A DNA stretch of 64,000 nt from Euwallacea fornicatus (taxonomy: Eukaryota > Arthropoda > Insecta > Coleoptera > Curculionidae): the NCBI RefSeq assembly GCF_040115645.1, contig NC_089553.1, forward strand, positions 3,472,001-3,536,000, written 5' to 3'. Both the position numbers and the translations under genes were made by a program. The notes beneath the pieces are model-generated. The model was given only the letters and a program-made list of their open reading frames with translations. It was not told the DNA's origin and did no database searches. Of this stretch, positions 1 through 12,100 are shown piece by piece. Within the stretch, counting starts at the first letter, position 1. Each line of letters begins with the position of its first letter.

Positions 1-260
1 AAAACGGCCGCTCCAAGACAGTAGTTTGATGTTTTGTCAGCTAATTTTGAACAAGACGCGATGCCTGTTTTGGGTCGTTATCGTAACGAAAACTTCATGT
101 TGCAGGCATCGCCTCGTCTAAAAGTGGTGCTCAAGATCGTCTCCATCTAGAAACCGCCCTACAGCCCCGTCAATTTTGACCAGTGGTCCGCGATCGCGAA
201 AAACATCCCCGCACCATTAAACCACCACCATGTTCAACTGTTGATCTTCGATGCTTAAAA
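1..260 (-). pseudogene. Tc1-like transposase remnant, cut by window edge
   Basis: Reading the minus strand from about 250 down to 1 gives the middle of a Tc1-family DDE transposase. There is a TVEHGGG block (usual KHGGG), then a degraded MVRGCFS block (usual MVWGCFS), then YDNDPKQAS, which corresponds to QDNDPKHTS around the second catalytic Asp. Stops and at least one frameshift interrupt it. The third catalytic residue would lie beyond the left edge. Between 260 and about 500 the sequence may be a further degraded part, but no motif is convincing. No function is expected. Confidence 0.7.
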
Positions 261-1497
261 TCAAACCTAATTTGAGGAAAGAAACGTTTTTCTTGAAATT
301 ATTCCAAACTCTTGTCCACACCTGGGTGTAGCTGTAGCTGGTTGCTGGAAGTTTCGATCAGAGGAGTCGCCTAGGAATGTCGATAATTAAATAATAAAAA
401 CGTTCTACAATATCAAAAGGAAGTTCGTTTCAATCCGATGTCCAAAATTAATCGAAATCATTCGATATCGATCTTCGTCTTAGCTCTCAAAGCGCCCAAA
501 TGCATCGCATCCGGACCGCTTCAATTAATCAATTCTGTGGGGTTTTCCAGTCATAATAATTATAATTGACATTCAGTAGATTTCTCTCTGTAGAGGATTT
601 CTTTAATTTTTATACACGAAAAGAAATCATGTTAATCAGAGCGATTTAAATGATTATTAAAATACAGGTGCAAATCTTGAATATTTTAAATGGAATATTT
701 CTAGGAAATAATGTTGGAACGGCTGGTAGATGAATACCGTTGAAGTTTGCCGCAACAAATATTTTGAGTGACATAGGAAACAGAACGCCCAGTATGCGTG
801 ATCGCTTATATGAATACTAAAAATGATGAATTCTCGACCATATTTATCCACTCGATTTTGTTTTTTAGAATTTTTTTAACTACTTTTCTGTTATTAACAT
901 TTTCGCAATAGAACAGCAATCGGTCATGGGAACGTCACCTATTGTCATTCAGTTGCCCTTCGAAGTCGCCCTAGAACTTGGCCTATCCAGCATGCCCTTA
1001 GCATCAATTGTGAGTCGATGAACGGCTGGCTGGCCCTTTACTTGATTTTTGGATTTAAGGGCCCGATTCATTTTGACGAGGGTACTTGTAGACTTGCGGT
1101 TTACGGAACGAGGAATGGACTGACCACTGGACTACTGTAACGCGAGCCATTTGAGCGGGATAAGAACTTTTAAATTCACTTTATACCCTGATGATGGTAC
1201 CCTGCGAGATGGTACACAGAACCATTTAAGTATAATTCGGAACGAAATAGGAATGAGATGTAGTGGTCTTCACCCACCAGACCAGATTTTGCCGGGGTGT
1301 CCATTGAGGGATGAGGCGAAAGTCGCGATCCCCAATTTTAAATACGGAGACATGTTCCGCAGAACGTCGGGGCAATGATATGAGGAGTTATTGCTCCCTG
1401 GTCTTCAATAGACGCAATGTGACCAGCTATGACCGTTCAATGGTACATCCAGGAAGTACCGTAACATCTCCCTTATATCAGCACCCTCCCTAATATA
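261..1497. other. No identifiable gene
   Basis: AT-rich sequence. The open frames here (for example 1151-1378 plus and 657-851 minus) are short, overlap one another and match nothing recognised. The first few hundred bases may be decayed Tc1-like sequence continuing from the left edge. Confidence 0.5.
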
Positions 1498-2268
1498 CAG
1501 GGTGTAAATGAAATATTTTAAGGGTCGATTTTACATCTGAAAATGTGAAGAAAAGTTGGCATAAACATTGGTCCACAAAAGCCTCCTAAGGGAGTTACGC
1601 CTCTTCGAAAGTGGCCTCCGAGGAATGCGGGATGGCGTGCGGAATCAGGGGGGAGGTACATTTAATTAAAATTTTTTCTTTAACTTTTATGACAGTTTGA
1701 TATCGAAATATGATTTTTTGTCCAAAATTACATAGGAAATGTTCGCTTGATGAATCGGTGTAGGAGGAACGGTTTAAGTGGTACGTTAATGAAACGTTGC
1801 AAAGTGAAAAGGTAAAATTTAACAATGAAATTGTCTAGTAAAATAAAACTTTTCCTTTATAGAACATGTGAAACGATATCGAAGCTTAGAAAATTAAGTT
1901 AAAACTCAATAAAAATTTCAATACCCAATTTCAGCTTTCTCCTGGCAATGCTTTTAAAGCAACATATATCTCCTAAACGGTTCGTCCTACGACAATTTAT
2001 AAGGAGTATCTTTTCTATGTAATTCTAAACAAGAGATCATATTTCGACGTTAAATTGTCATAAAAGTTAAAAGACACCGGAATATGTTAAGTAAATGTTG
2101 CTCCGCCCCTGGTGCCGCACGCCGTTTCGCCTTTCTTGGAGGCCACCTTCGAAGGACTGTAGCTCCCTCAGGAGACCTTTGCGGGCCCATTTTTGTAGCA
2201 ACTTTTGCTCGCATTTTCGAATGTAAAATCAGTCTTTAAAATATGCCCCATATTTTATTTATACCCTG
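1498..2268. mobile_element. Fold-back element with very long inverted repeats
   Basis: Both tips read CAGGGT(G/A)TAAAT inward and are flanked by TA (1496-1497 and 2269-2270), the target preference of Tc1/mariner elements. The arms match as inverted repeats for roughly 300 bases each. Examples are the GTCGATTTTACATCTGAAAA block on the left against GACTGATTTTACATTCGAAA on the reversed right arm, and TTAACTTTTATGACA in both. Only a short loop separates them. There is no coding capacity, so this is a non-autonomous element mobilised by an unidentified transposase. Confidence 0.75.
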
Positions 2269-3126
2269 TATAGATTTTCAATAAGATTGCTGAAGAACAC
2301 ATGAGGCCAGAGATACTTTGGACTTGTTTCAACACGAGTCTGTTATCTCGATCGCTGATGTCACCAGACTTTGACCCATCGAAAATTGTAAAATATTGCT
2401 AAATTTATTCCGTCCCCGCACATCTTAGCGGCCCTTGAGACCATCCATGGTTTAATTAGGTCCATTTCTTTATATCGGCCCAGTTAAGTATGTTCGGGGT
2501 AACTCCAGAATTCCTTTTCATGTGAGAAATTGGGGTGAAGTACATGTAAAACTGTAAAGAATGGTAAAAATGCCTGAAAATGATCTTTTACAGTGGTACC
2601 TAATGATATTCTTGAGAGATTCCTTTAGTTTTTCCCCTGTGCCAGTAACTATTTCTCTTAAGGTCAGTTCGTGTTTGTCAAAAATTCTGAAATTTTCAGA
2701 ATTTTTGTACGTTAAAATTTCCCAATTTAAGATTGTTTTCCAGGTGGACGGTTGTTCCTTTCAATAAAAAAAAATAATTTTCACGATATGAAAATTGATT
2801 TTTTCCAATTCAAATATCGGCGCGGTAAGTCCAAAATTGTGCAAATTGTTTAAACAAATTTTTAAGTCAATTCGGTCAGGTTAATCCACAAATTAACTAA
2901 AGGGTTATACAAAGCTTTAAAGAGGGATTAAAATTTTTTTTTTACATTATTTCTGTCTTTTATTAAATTCAGTTATAGTTTATATTTTTAAGATATTTTT
3001 CAAATTGGGAGCACAATGCCCAAAAGGCGCAGGGCGCGTCGTCGCATTTGGGCACCCGTGTGGGGAAAATGCACACAACACATTATAGATATTTAATACC
3101 TCCGTGGAAAAATCATTTCGCACGTA
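2269..3126. other. No identifiable gene; small hairpin at 3017-3054
   Basis: AT-rich sequence with no recognised protein. The only structure noted is a perfect 8-base stem (TGCCCAAA at 3017-3024, TTTGGGCA at 3047-3054) around a GC-rich loop. Its role is unknown. Confidence 0.45.
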
Positions 3127-4333
3127 CCACTGTGATCAAAAAATAAGGTGAATTTATTTATAAAATGAAAAATCTTTAAATATTATTTCAGTTAAAATTC
3201 ATCGGCTTCAAAGCACTTCCCGACCGACACAACGCACTCATGCCATCGTTTTTTTTCAATCTTCGAAACAGTCAGAGAAGCCTTTTTCCGGGAGGGCCTT
3301 CGACACTTTCGTCGATTTGGCTTTTATCTGTTGACTCGGGTCGAAACCGGGGCCCCGGGGCGGGCTCTTGGGCTCGTTAAACAGCCAGAAGTCCGATGGT
3401 GTTAAATCGGGCGAGTGCGGTGGTTTTGGAACGATATGATTCGAGTTTTTGGCAAAATTTTCTCGAAGAACCCATGCAGTGTGGGAGAGTGCGTTGTTGT
3501 AGTGCAAAAGCCACGAATTGTCCGCATATAATTCTGTTTTCCACAGGCGGATAGCTTCACGTAAACGACGCACAGCTCTCGAATAATATTCGTTGTTAGC
3601 GGTTCGGCCTGACGGAAGAATTTCACAGTGCACGACACTGCGATTATCGAAGAAATTGTCAACATGACCTTGAAATTTGAGCCACTTTGGGGTGGTTTTT
3701 TTGGCCTTTGTTGCACCTTCTGTACGATATTCGCCCGATTGATTAGTTGCTTCCGGGTCGTATGCAGGAGTCCAAGTCGCATCTCCCGCAATGATGCGTT
3801 TCATGACGTCCTGGTGGTTGGAACTCGTTATTTGGGAGATTTCAACGAAATGTTTTTTTTTTCAAAAAATTGAGTGTTTTTGGAACTAATCGGGATTTGA
3901 CGCAGTTGAGATGGGAAACGTCACTTAAAATGGTTCGGGCCGAAACAAATGAATCGTCCGGAGCACCAGCAAGGTATCTAATTGTCAATCGGCAATTTTG
4001 GAATGCCGAAGCTTTGATTTCCTTTCATCGGTAGATGTTGGCGGTCGTCCGGGGCGTTGTTCGTTTCGAATTCCTTCTCGGCCTTCTTCAAAGTCATTGT
4101 ACCACTTGTAAAAACTTTTTTGCAACATAGACGCATCACCAAACCTTCTGTGACATCCTCAACGTTTCGGAGGCGGAATATTTAGTCTGCAAACAAAATT
4201 TAACGAAAATTCTTCGCTCGACAGGATCAGGCATAATAAAAATCGAAAAACTCACTTTTGTACGTTTAGAGAAGCATGCGAACAGAAACAATTGAATACG
4301 TTCACGTGGAACTTTGCGCAGATATCACAGTGC
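3127..4333 (-). mobile_element. Mariner element, near full length, dead
   Basis: The element is 1207 bp, close to the usual 1.2-1.3 kb for mariner. The left tip CCACTGTGATC and the reversed right tip GCACTGTGATATC form short inverted repeats. Each is bordered by TA (3125-3126 and 4334-4335), the mariner target duplication. It encloses a degraded transposase on the minus strand. It is a different family from the FamA mariners elsewhere in the window, whose tips begin CGAGGGTAGTCCC. Confidence 0.85.
3192..4250 (-). pseudogene. Mariner transposase pseudogene
   Basis: Minus-strand translation follows a mariner transposase (Transposase_1 family) almost end to end. The N-terminal half (about 4250-3810) is broken by stops and frameshifts. 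The C-terminal half, 3256-3804, is open for 182 codons. Visible motifs are GDATWTPAYDPE with the first catalytic Asp, PHSPDLTPSDFWLF with the third Asp of the DD34D set, and a final WHECVVSVGK block after a frameshift in an A-run near 3256. In the second motif the catalytic Asp is replaced: HYNNA where HHDNA is usual. The enzyme would be inactive even if the frame were intact. Confidence 0.85.
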
Positions 4334-4335
4334 TA

Positions 4336-5288
4336 CAAACCTACAAAAAAAAAAATCACGATTTTACAGCACTAGTGAAGTTTAAACGAAAAACTCGCTT
4401 AATTTTTTCCATCGCAGCAACACACCGCAGAGGTTGCGCATGAAGTCAATGGGTATCAAAGCCGGTGCCCGGGCGTTCCATTTAAATTTGATTGAGCCAC
4501 CCAATTGAAAGGAAAACTAGATACTATCACATCGAATTTGTTTTTTTGTTAACACATTTAATGGCATAAATAATATATTACAATCCATTTTTTATCTGAT
4601 GGCGTCTAACTGGAAAAGTAACGCAAATCGAATTGGGACGTACGAATGCGATGTTTGTTTAAATGCGGTTTTGACACGCACTCCATGGGTTTAATCGAAA
4701 ATTTTCAAATAATGGGCCTAAAGGAGATGGAGTAGATATTTACGAGTAACCTTTATAACTTTCCTTGAAATCGTTACAATTTGTTTTGCTAATGCTTACA
4801 CAGAACTTGACAGAAAATTGCTGTTCCGATAAAACAAACTGGTAAAAACGCTAAGGGGGCCCTTTTAAAAACTGAGGATAATGGATCGAGGCCGAAATAC
4901 ATTTCGATACAAAAATTTATGGGGACATGGTCGCCATTCAATGTAAAACAAGACGAAATGTTAAATTCTAGACATTCGGGAATTCGGGCTGTGACCGACG
5001 TTTCGGCTTCTTTATTGTCCGGTCAACCGTCAATCGACTGTTAGGGCAGATACTTCTTTTTTCGAAAGTATTTTGACCCATCGAGGTTTAATTTAGAGAC
5101 GACCGGAGCACGTCTTTCAGAATTATTTATGGCGATCTAGAAATCTTCAATTTTCAAAATGGCTTATTTAATGTAATTTTTCTGAATTTGACAAATGTGT
5201 GGTGGCCGAAGTTCGCGGTGTAAGTGAACGACTAACCGTGGCCCATTTAGCATAAAGTGACGAAATGAACGTAGATACAGCACAAACT
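4336..5288. other. No identifiable gene
   Basis: AT-rich sequence with no open frame of convincing quality and no recognised repeat. The stretch may be old, unrecognisable transposon or intergenic sequence. Confidence 0.4.
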
Positions 5289-5352
5289 CGCCAATCCGGA
5301 TCAATTGAAATAAGCGACATCCGGAGTATCGAGGATCCGGATTAACGCGATC
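5289..5352. repeat. Tigger/jerky-like subterminal repeats
   Basis: Three copies of a TCCGGAT/ATCCGGA word occur within 64 bases, one joined to TCGAGGATCCGG. Read on the minus strand this resembles the repeated CTCGATTATCCGGA words in the ends of many Tigger-type pogo elements. Its orientation puts the interior of the element to the left, so it need not belong to the transposase remnant at 5.9-6.26 kb. The family assignment rests only on this resemblance. Confidence 0.35.
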
Positions 5353-5499
5353 TATTTTTTTGTCAAAAAAACGCGAAAATTGCATTTACAAACATGCATA
5401 TACCGAATGTACATTAAAGGCGGCAAAATTAATTAGATTTAAAAAAATCTAAAATTTGTTGTTTGCTTAATACATTTTTGTTTTAATTTTCTTATCACT

Positions 5500-6262
5500 G
5501 TCAGCAACTCACGTACGGAGACATTATTTTCTTCGGGCCAATTTATAGATATTTGAAAATATTTAACTGCTTCGCTATATTTAATAGATAAAAAAGCTAT
5601 ATCTTCCATCTCTTCTTCCTCATCATTTCACCTACTTCCAAAGTTTAAATACTATTTTCCATTGGAGGATCTCTGCTGAGGCACAAATCTACCTCGTCCG
5701 CAGTAGCACGTGAATCCGGGACAATTTTTCGTGCCACGTTGAAAATATCTTGTTTCCTGTTTTTTCCGTTAAAATACTTTCCCTTATCGCAGATAGAGGC
5801 AAAGGGCCATCAAGATCCCAGTTCAGTTTGTTTGGGAGTTTATGTCAGCACTAGTCCAGGACATTTTTGAGCGCTTTTTCCCAAGCCCGAGGTAAAATTC
5901 AAACATAATTTTTGAGGTTTTTGAGATATTGAACAATGTCTTCATGATCCATGCGTAAAATGCATGAAAGCAAACGTTTGCGATAGAACAATTTTGTTGA
6001 TGTTACAGCATTCTGATACGTAGTCGATGTCAGTGTCGTGCAGTTAAGTGGAAGGAACATGGTTCTTGTTTTCGCATCATTACTTAGCGAATTTTCCTCT
6101 CTATCATGACTGGAGGCGTTGTCTATTAAGAGGAAAGTCTTCTCGGACAAATTGTTCTCTTTTCAAAATGTTCACGCCTGTTTTACAAATGAATTACCGA
6201 ACCGGACTCTGAAGACAGTCGATGTCATCCAAACATTCTTCATCGCTACATGTTCAACCGGT
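5500..6262 (-). pseudogene. Pogo/Tigger-like transposase remnant
   Basis: The minus-strand frame at 5899-6150 contains KTFLLIDNASSH (usual LLLLDNAPSH, with the second catalytic Asp of DDE_1 endonucleases), MFLPLNCTTL (usual FLPPNVTSL) and YRKRLLSCIL (usual YRRKLL). Just upstream, 6150-6260 reads NVWMTSTVF and FGNSFVKQ, matching the WMT..F..WF block of Tigger proteins. Below 5899 the match fades but an acidic stretch (NDEEEEMEDIAF) fits the usual tail. The upstream end stops exactly where a FamA mariner begins at 6264, so the N-terminal part has been displaced or lost. Confidence 0.65.
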
Positions 6263-6263
6263 A

Positions 6264-7326
6264 CGAGGGTAGTCCCAGAAGTACCCGACATGACATATAG
6301 GTGGCGATTTTTTCTCGAAAATTTGTGTATATTACAAAGACCCAAACTCAAAAAACTACACTGATTTTTGTTGGTTTATAAAAGCCATTTTTAATCAACG
6401 CTTTCAGAAATTTTGCGATCATGGGAAAAATTGGTCGTTAATACGTGATTTAATAATTTGATTTCAATCAATAGTCTTAGTCTATCCAACATCAAAACGG
6501 AGTTAGATTCTATTGTGGGGAAGTATGGTCCTTCTTTAACAACTACAGTGAATTTGTTGACAGAGTTTAAATGTGGTCGTACAAGCTGCCAGAAAGGAAG
6601 TATGCACTGGTCGACACTCCAGATCTGACCACTCCAGATATTGTGGTGTGATAAAGCCGAATTTTTGCGTCGAATCATCACCGTGGATGAGGCGTGAGTC
6701 CATCGTTTCACTTATGAGACGAAAGAGCAGTCAAGGCGATAGACTCAAAGGGAAGATTCGGCGCCAAAAAGATGAAAATCATTCCATCTGCAAGAAAGGT
6801 GGTGACGTCAGTTTTTTGGAATGCACGTGATACAGTTTTCATTGACCATCTTCCTAGAAGAAAAATAATGAACTGAGAATATTATAGAGATTTATTGCAG
6901 TGTTTGAACGAAGAAATTAGGTAAAAGCGATCGTTTTTGGTAAAAAAGGAAAGTCTCGTTTTATCAAGACAACGCACCGGTCCACACTTCCATCATCGCA
7001 ATTGCCCACATTAATCAACTTGGCTTTGAACTTACGTTCAGCCACCCTACTCGCCGGATTTGGCCCCATCGGAATTATTTCTTACTGCCAAATTGAAAAA
7101 ATTGGCTCCGCGGAAAGTGATTTGCTAACAATGGAGACGTGGAGTCTGGAGCTCATGCCTGTTTTGAAACATTCGTAGCTTCCTACTACAAACGGGGTAT
7201 AGAAATCATGGAGCGTCGCTGGGACGAGGCCGCCAATTTCAAAGGAGATTATGTTCGGAAACAATGCAATATTGTCTAATTTTTTTTTCTTAAACGTCAG
7301 GGCTGGTGCTCGTGGGCCTACCTTCG
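6264..7326 (+). mobile_element. FamA mariner copy A, inserted beside Tigger-like remnant
   Basis: The left tip CGAGGGTAGTCCCAGAAGTA starts right after TA at 6262-6263. The right tip (CAGGGCTGGTGCTCGTGGGC, 7298-7317, ending near 7326) is a decayed inverted copy. At 1063 bp it is shorter than copies B and C (about 1220 bp) because of an internal deletion. The same tips recur near 12.1, 13.3, 20.8, 22.0, 30.4, 31.1 and 35.6 kb. Confidence 0.8.
6555..7280 (+). pseudogene. FamA mariner transposase pseudogene, copy A
   Basis: In several frames the plus strand gives EFKCGRTSC (from the HTH-linker region), then after a deletion of the second HTH AEFLRRIITVDEA with the first catalytic Asp. It continues with VFIDHLP, FYQDNAPVHTSIIA with the second Asp, PPYSPDLAPSELFL, and the tail YYKRGIEIMERRWDEAANFK. 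The third catalytic position reads SELF where SDYF is usual. Several stops and frameshifts are present. No product is expected. Confidence 0.8.
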
Positions 7327-8645
7327 CGACGCCCTCTTCAATCAGCCTCGTTTTGAATTAGGTGGGTAAGGATCATAGTGAAACGTGACTGAATAAGGCA
7401 AAAGCGACCAAAACACAAGTCATTTCATAAACACCTATACCGTTTCCCCTAAGAGATATGTTCTTGGAGGGTAATAATTTTTTATGGGCAACATTAAACC
7501 GTCGGCACGCAGCCGAAGACAATGGAACATTTGGTAGTTCGCCTTAAAATTTCACTAGCATGGCGCCGGCTACTTTAAAGTAAATAAATTAAAACGAGAT
7601 TTCATTTCGTTTGCAGCTTTAAGAAGCTGCATTAAAAGGCGGTTAAGCCTTGTGAATGTCAAACAAATCATCTTGAAAACTTCCGAGTCGATGCATGTGT
7701 GAACCCTTTTGTCTTACCACGATTTGTTTGAAGACCATTACTAATGACCATAAGCCATTAAGCGGCAAGTGCACTAGATAAGTTTTCTAAGGGGATCGTA
7801 AGAGTAATCGAATGCCATCGACTCTGATTTAATGTGGGCATTAACTTTTCAGCTTTCTCCTCGTTGATATTTCTGAAAAATTCCGTCCCAGGACATAATC
7901 AAGTAGCAGACATCATCGAAAATTAATGTCGAATATTTAAAGTCGATCGGGTAAGTAATAACCGTTACCGGCTTTACGACCAACCACCGATATCCAATAA
8001 CTCAATCGAAACAATTTCAATACATCTGCGGGTATCTACGTGAGCGAGATTTATAAGGTGGTGTATAATTGGCGCCTGCTCGTTTGCATGGGCCTTAATG
8101 GGGCAGCGACTGTGGTGCTAACATGACCGTGAATCAGACTAACTATGCTTCTTTTATCTGGGAATGGTCATTGTATGGTTAACTCACTTGACACACAAAC
8201 TACTAAATAACTTTGGGCTCTCACTCTTACGGTCGGATTTCGGGTTTACAAGAGGAACCAGCGAAACCAACCATTCACTATGTGGATCTCGTCGCTATGG
8301 AAAATTAGGAATTTCCGTGCGGTTTAGTAAATACGTCATCGCTCTAATGTTTTACCTAGAGTGTCCCTTCCGGAGTACAAAGAAATACTCCTTTTTGCTT
8401 GCTTTCCACCCTCACCCTCAATTACTGTTCGTGTTAACATTATTCGTTTTACGGGGGCACTCGTACGTCGGTTTCACCTTTCGTGGGTACCTCTCGATGC
8501 TTGTTTCATTCGATGGTGCGCACGCAGGACCGAGAGTCCCGCCCAAAATCGGCAAAGATTAAAAGAAAAATTTTTCAGTTAAAATGCTTGAACGCGTCAA
8601 ATATTACTTTTTGCTGTGCGTTTTCTGACGTAACGGACTTCTATA
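7327..8645. other. No identifiable gene
   Basis: The longest open frame (8164-8562 plus, 132 codons) has no recognised motif and a composition typical of chance frames. The rest is AT-rich intergenic sequence. Confidence 0.4.
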
Positions 8646-9412
8646 CAGGGTTCCAGGTGTAGTAGATGAATGCACCTTTTGATTTCTTCCTTATGGAACC
8701 CCATGTATATTACGACGTTTTTGATATACATAACAAATCTTTATTTCCAGTGGAAAGGGGCCACCGACCCATACGGTCTTTCAGCCCATGGGTACAGTTT
8801 TGTTTTGTAATAATATTATGCTATTACCTAGCTACCTCTTTAACTTTTGAATACAATCGAAAAAAAAAGAATTAATTTAAAAAAAAAGACGTTTTTGAGT
8901 TCTTTCAGACATTCTGAACGTACTTCGTGTGACAGTTTTAGAACTATTTGCACGGCATGACAATTAGGGTGGCTTGCTAAATTGCCTGGCTTCGCCCCTA
9001 TGGATTTCTGTCTACAGGGTTATCTGAGATATAGAGTGTATCTGAATGGGCCCGTCAATATAGAAGAGTTAAAAATTAAAATTACTCAGCAAATATCTCC
9101 TCAAATGAAAAAGAAAAGTCTTGAGGAATTTGAACTGAGGCTTGCCTGCTGGCAGAAAGCCAGGAGGGCACAGTTCAAACATTGACTACGTTAGATTACA
9201 GTAGGTTCCTATTGTTATTACTTAAGTATTAATAGTTCTCTCGTTATTTTTATATTTTATAATTTTTTTTCGAAAACTGTTGACTTTAATCATGGATATA
9301 TTTCGTGACGTACATTCGAAATTTGTCAAACAGTTCAAAAACGTATCAATATACGTGGGGTGGCACAAATTAGAAATAAAAAACTACATTGCCTACCACA
9401 TATCTGTTACCT
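8646..9412 (+). mobile_element. Deleted DUF4817-type Tc1/mariner element with long TIRs
   Basis: The left end begins CAGGGTTCCAGGTGTAGTAG after TA (8644-8645). Its first 100 or so bases match the reversed sequence ending near 9412, for example GGAACCCCATGTATATTACG against GCCACCCCACGTATATTGAT. The right boundary is good to a few bases. Between the arms only the last part of a transposase remains, so the element lost most of its coding region. Confidence 0.6.
8950..9184 (+). pseudogene. DUF4817-type transposase C-terminal fragment
   Basis: The frame reads WLAKLPGFAPMDFCLQGYL, a decayed WPARSPDLTPLDFFLWGYL block containing the last catalytic Asp, then KVY-like spacing, an IEELKIKITQQI helix and a tail EFELRLACWQ ending with QFKH (usual HFEH). 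These are hallmarks of the Tc1/mariner transposases that start with a DUF4817 helix-turn-helix domain. It is open for 67 codons (8982-9185), with no N-terminal or central domain. Confidence 0.7.
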
Positions 9413-9679
9413 CAAAATATGTACAACAAAAATGCGATTTTTGACGTGTTACGGCATTTCCAAGAAAAATATCTCTTTCAATTTTTAAGGAATTTGTACG
9501 GGAATTTTGGTCCTCTGCGTATACAATGTTGCTCATAAAGTGCGCATCTCATGAGAATCTTTTTTATTTATGAGTGTGGGTAAATTTTGACTTTGCCTTC
9601 AGGTTTTGTCGCACAAATGACGAAAAATTACGTACAAATCCAAAAGCAAATTACTATATATGACCTCTAAATTGCAATT

Positions 9680-9724
<45 letters not shown>

Positions 9725-12100
9725 GAATTTACTATTATTTGTCAAAATATGACTAATTTCTCAGATTCGTATTTTTTTCCCATATGACAATTTTCAACTT
9801 GCAGGGATGACTTTCGTTTTTAAATTTTTGCTTGATTTCCATTTGTTGGATAGTTGCATTTCCGAGATATTCATATCGGTCAACGACCTTGTAAGAATAA
9901 TCACAATGCGTTAACGTAACTGTCTGAATGAGTATTTTTTAGTTAAAGTTGTAGTAAATATATATTTGATTATTTCACATGCTTGTAAGAGGGCCATGAG
10001 GATATTTGAACGAAAGTTGCCGGGAAAACCACTTTTCCATGTCAATAAATTATCAAGTTTTTCCGAAAAAAAACCTTTAACGCTAGCAATTTTGATTTTT
10101 TTTTTTTTTTACTTTTTTTTTACTAGTGAATACTCATTCCAACAATTACTTTGATATTCTAAAATTAACCTTGCAAGGGTTTTGATCGTTTTGAATACCT
10201 TGTAAATGTCGAAATGCAAACAAATCGTCGTCTCATAAAGTTAAAAATTGACACGTGGATGGAAAATAAAAAACTAAGGAAGTTTTTCCTTTGTGATTTT
10301 TCAACATTTTTAGAAACAATTGGAGATTTTTCATGTTTTTACAAAAAAATCCAATCTGCCGGTTATAGGGCATCGTTCGTTGCCATGACTAGCTTTAACA
10401 CAAAAATCATAATTTGTGTCCACTCTGTACTAATAAAGACGTCAAAATATATTTTTTTAGATAAGTCCTATCTTAGACTAAAGAAATGGTATTTTTGCCC
10501 GTCATAGCCGAAGTGAACCGTTTTCAACAAAAAACAATTCTTACTGAACATGGTTTGGGTGTTTAGAGTCAGGGACGCACGCGATGAGGAGCCCATATTG
10601 AGCCAAAATGCCATATTCTTTAATGAAAACCATATCCAGTAAAAATGGTTTTTTCTCGAAAACGGTTTATTTTTGTAATTGTAGGACAATGGGTACCATT
10701 CTCATATTATCTCGCGTCGCTCAGTGATGAATATGTGTATGGACCATGTCACATGGAGTGAAGTAAAAATCCCTTGTCGGTGACGGTTTCTATTTATTTA
10801 CGTTAACAACTATGACAAGGAGATAACAAGTTGCGACAATAATTGTTTCCGAAGGGTCTTTTAGCGCAACCTTCCTGGCTCTTATGTCAGAGTGTTCTGC
10901 CCTTTTTTATATCACCATTGTCTACCTCCCTGGCGCTTGGTCAGCTGCATAAAGTGTGCCACACACACGTTGTTTTTGGACAAAGGGTATTCTTTTCCCT
11001 TTGCGGGAGGTGGACAATGATCGACTACATCCCGAGAAATCACAACAGCGATAACGAACAAGAATATTTTCGGGAGCTTGTGGCTCCGTAGGAAGGGTTT
11101 CTAGAAAAAAAATTAAGGAAATTGGTCATAGTTGATGATCTGAGACATTGCCCGCATATTCTGAGACGCCCCGTATATGTTAATTTCCACGTTGCTCGCT
11201 CGATCTCCAGTCCTGCAGTTTCTTTGACGCATCTCTCCTCCCTGTCGCACCATCATAAAATAGAAACGTTTTTTGGTTCCTCCTCCATGTGCAGCTTCTT
11301 CGAAGGAGAAATTTCGTTATTATTTGTTTATCACCAGCACTCGTCGAGGAAAAATAATGGCGCTGCTGAAGTGGTACATTATTATTTATAGAAAATTTAT
11401 TGGTATGCATATCGAGCTCCTTTCCGTGATATATCAGAGCAATTTTAACACCTTACGCCAACAAGGCTTTTGTTTCCAAGTCGAAATTTATCTGCCGGAC
11501 GCGCCTTAACATATGGAATAAGAAGCCGGTACCTTCGATATGCGGCGGTACTGCCGCGTGTACAGTGAGCTGGTATTTATTAGTTGATAACCGTTTGGAG
11601 ATATGGGTTCTATTTATTCGCTAGATGGGCGGAGAAAAAATTCTACCGCAGTTGAGGCAAATCATATTTTACGCTACCTACAGAGCGGAAGAAAAAACAT
11701 CAATGTTATACAATTAGGCCGCTTTCACAGAAAAAGGAATATCTTGAGATGCGAACAAATGATATTTTTAGTCGTTTTGGTCATCTGAAAGTAACATTTT
11801 GCCCGATAAAGGGAGAAAAAGAGCGCAAATTTCTTGTTCGGTGTCCGTTCGTGAATAAAATGCTCATTGAATTCAAATATAATGGTGTTGTTGAGGTGCC
11901 TCCTATAGCACCCCGGCGGCGAAAATCAAACGGCAGCTCTCGCTTTACTCGCATTAGTATACAGGGCCCTGTCCGTTGGTGTAATTTTATTATTGCTGTT
12001 AGCGACACGTTAATAAAACTGCGGTTCATACCAATTAAAACGCGAATGTCGTTGTGGTTCACATCCTCATGTCATGTAAGTGTAATTTGATGATAGCTTA
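9413..12100. other. No identifiable gene; scattered repeat sequence
   Basis: AT-rich sequence with an A-run followed by an (AT)n tract at 9680-9721. An inward-facing tip, GACGCCCCGTATA near 11163-11175, resembles the end of the element at 31852, but its partner was not found. The overlapping frames at 11.1-11.8 kb match nothing recognised. Confidence 0.4.
9680..9721. repeat. Poly-A plus (AT)n microsatellite
   Basis: About 14 A residues are followed by roughly 13 AT units. This is a simple sequence repeat with no associated gene. Confidence 0.9.

Noticed and set aside
5164..5385. 73-codon minus-strand frame
   Set aside because: It runs straight through the TCCGGAT subterminal repeats, so it is better explained as repeat DNA than as protein.
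8164..8562. 132-codon open frame, plus strand
   Set aside because: No recognised motif, overlapping another frame at 8361-8582, with composition typical of chance frames. No splice or start context stands out.
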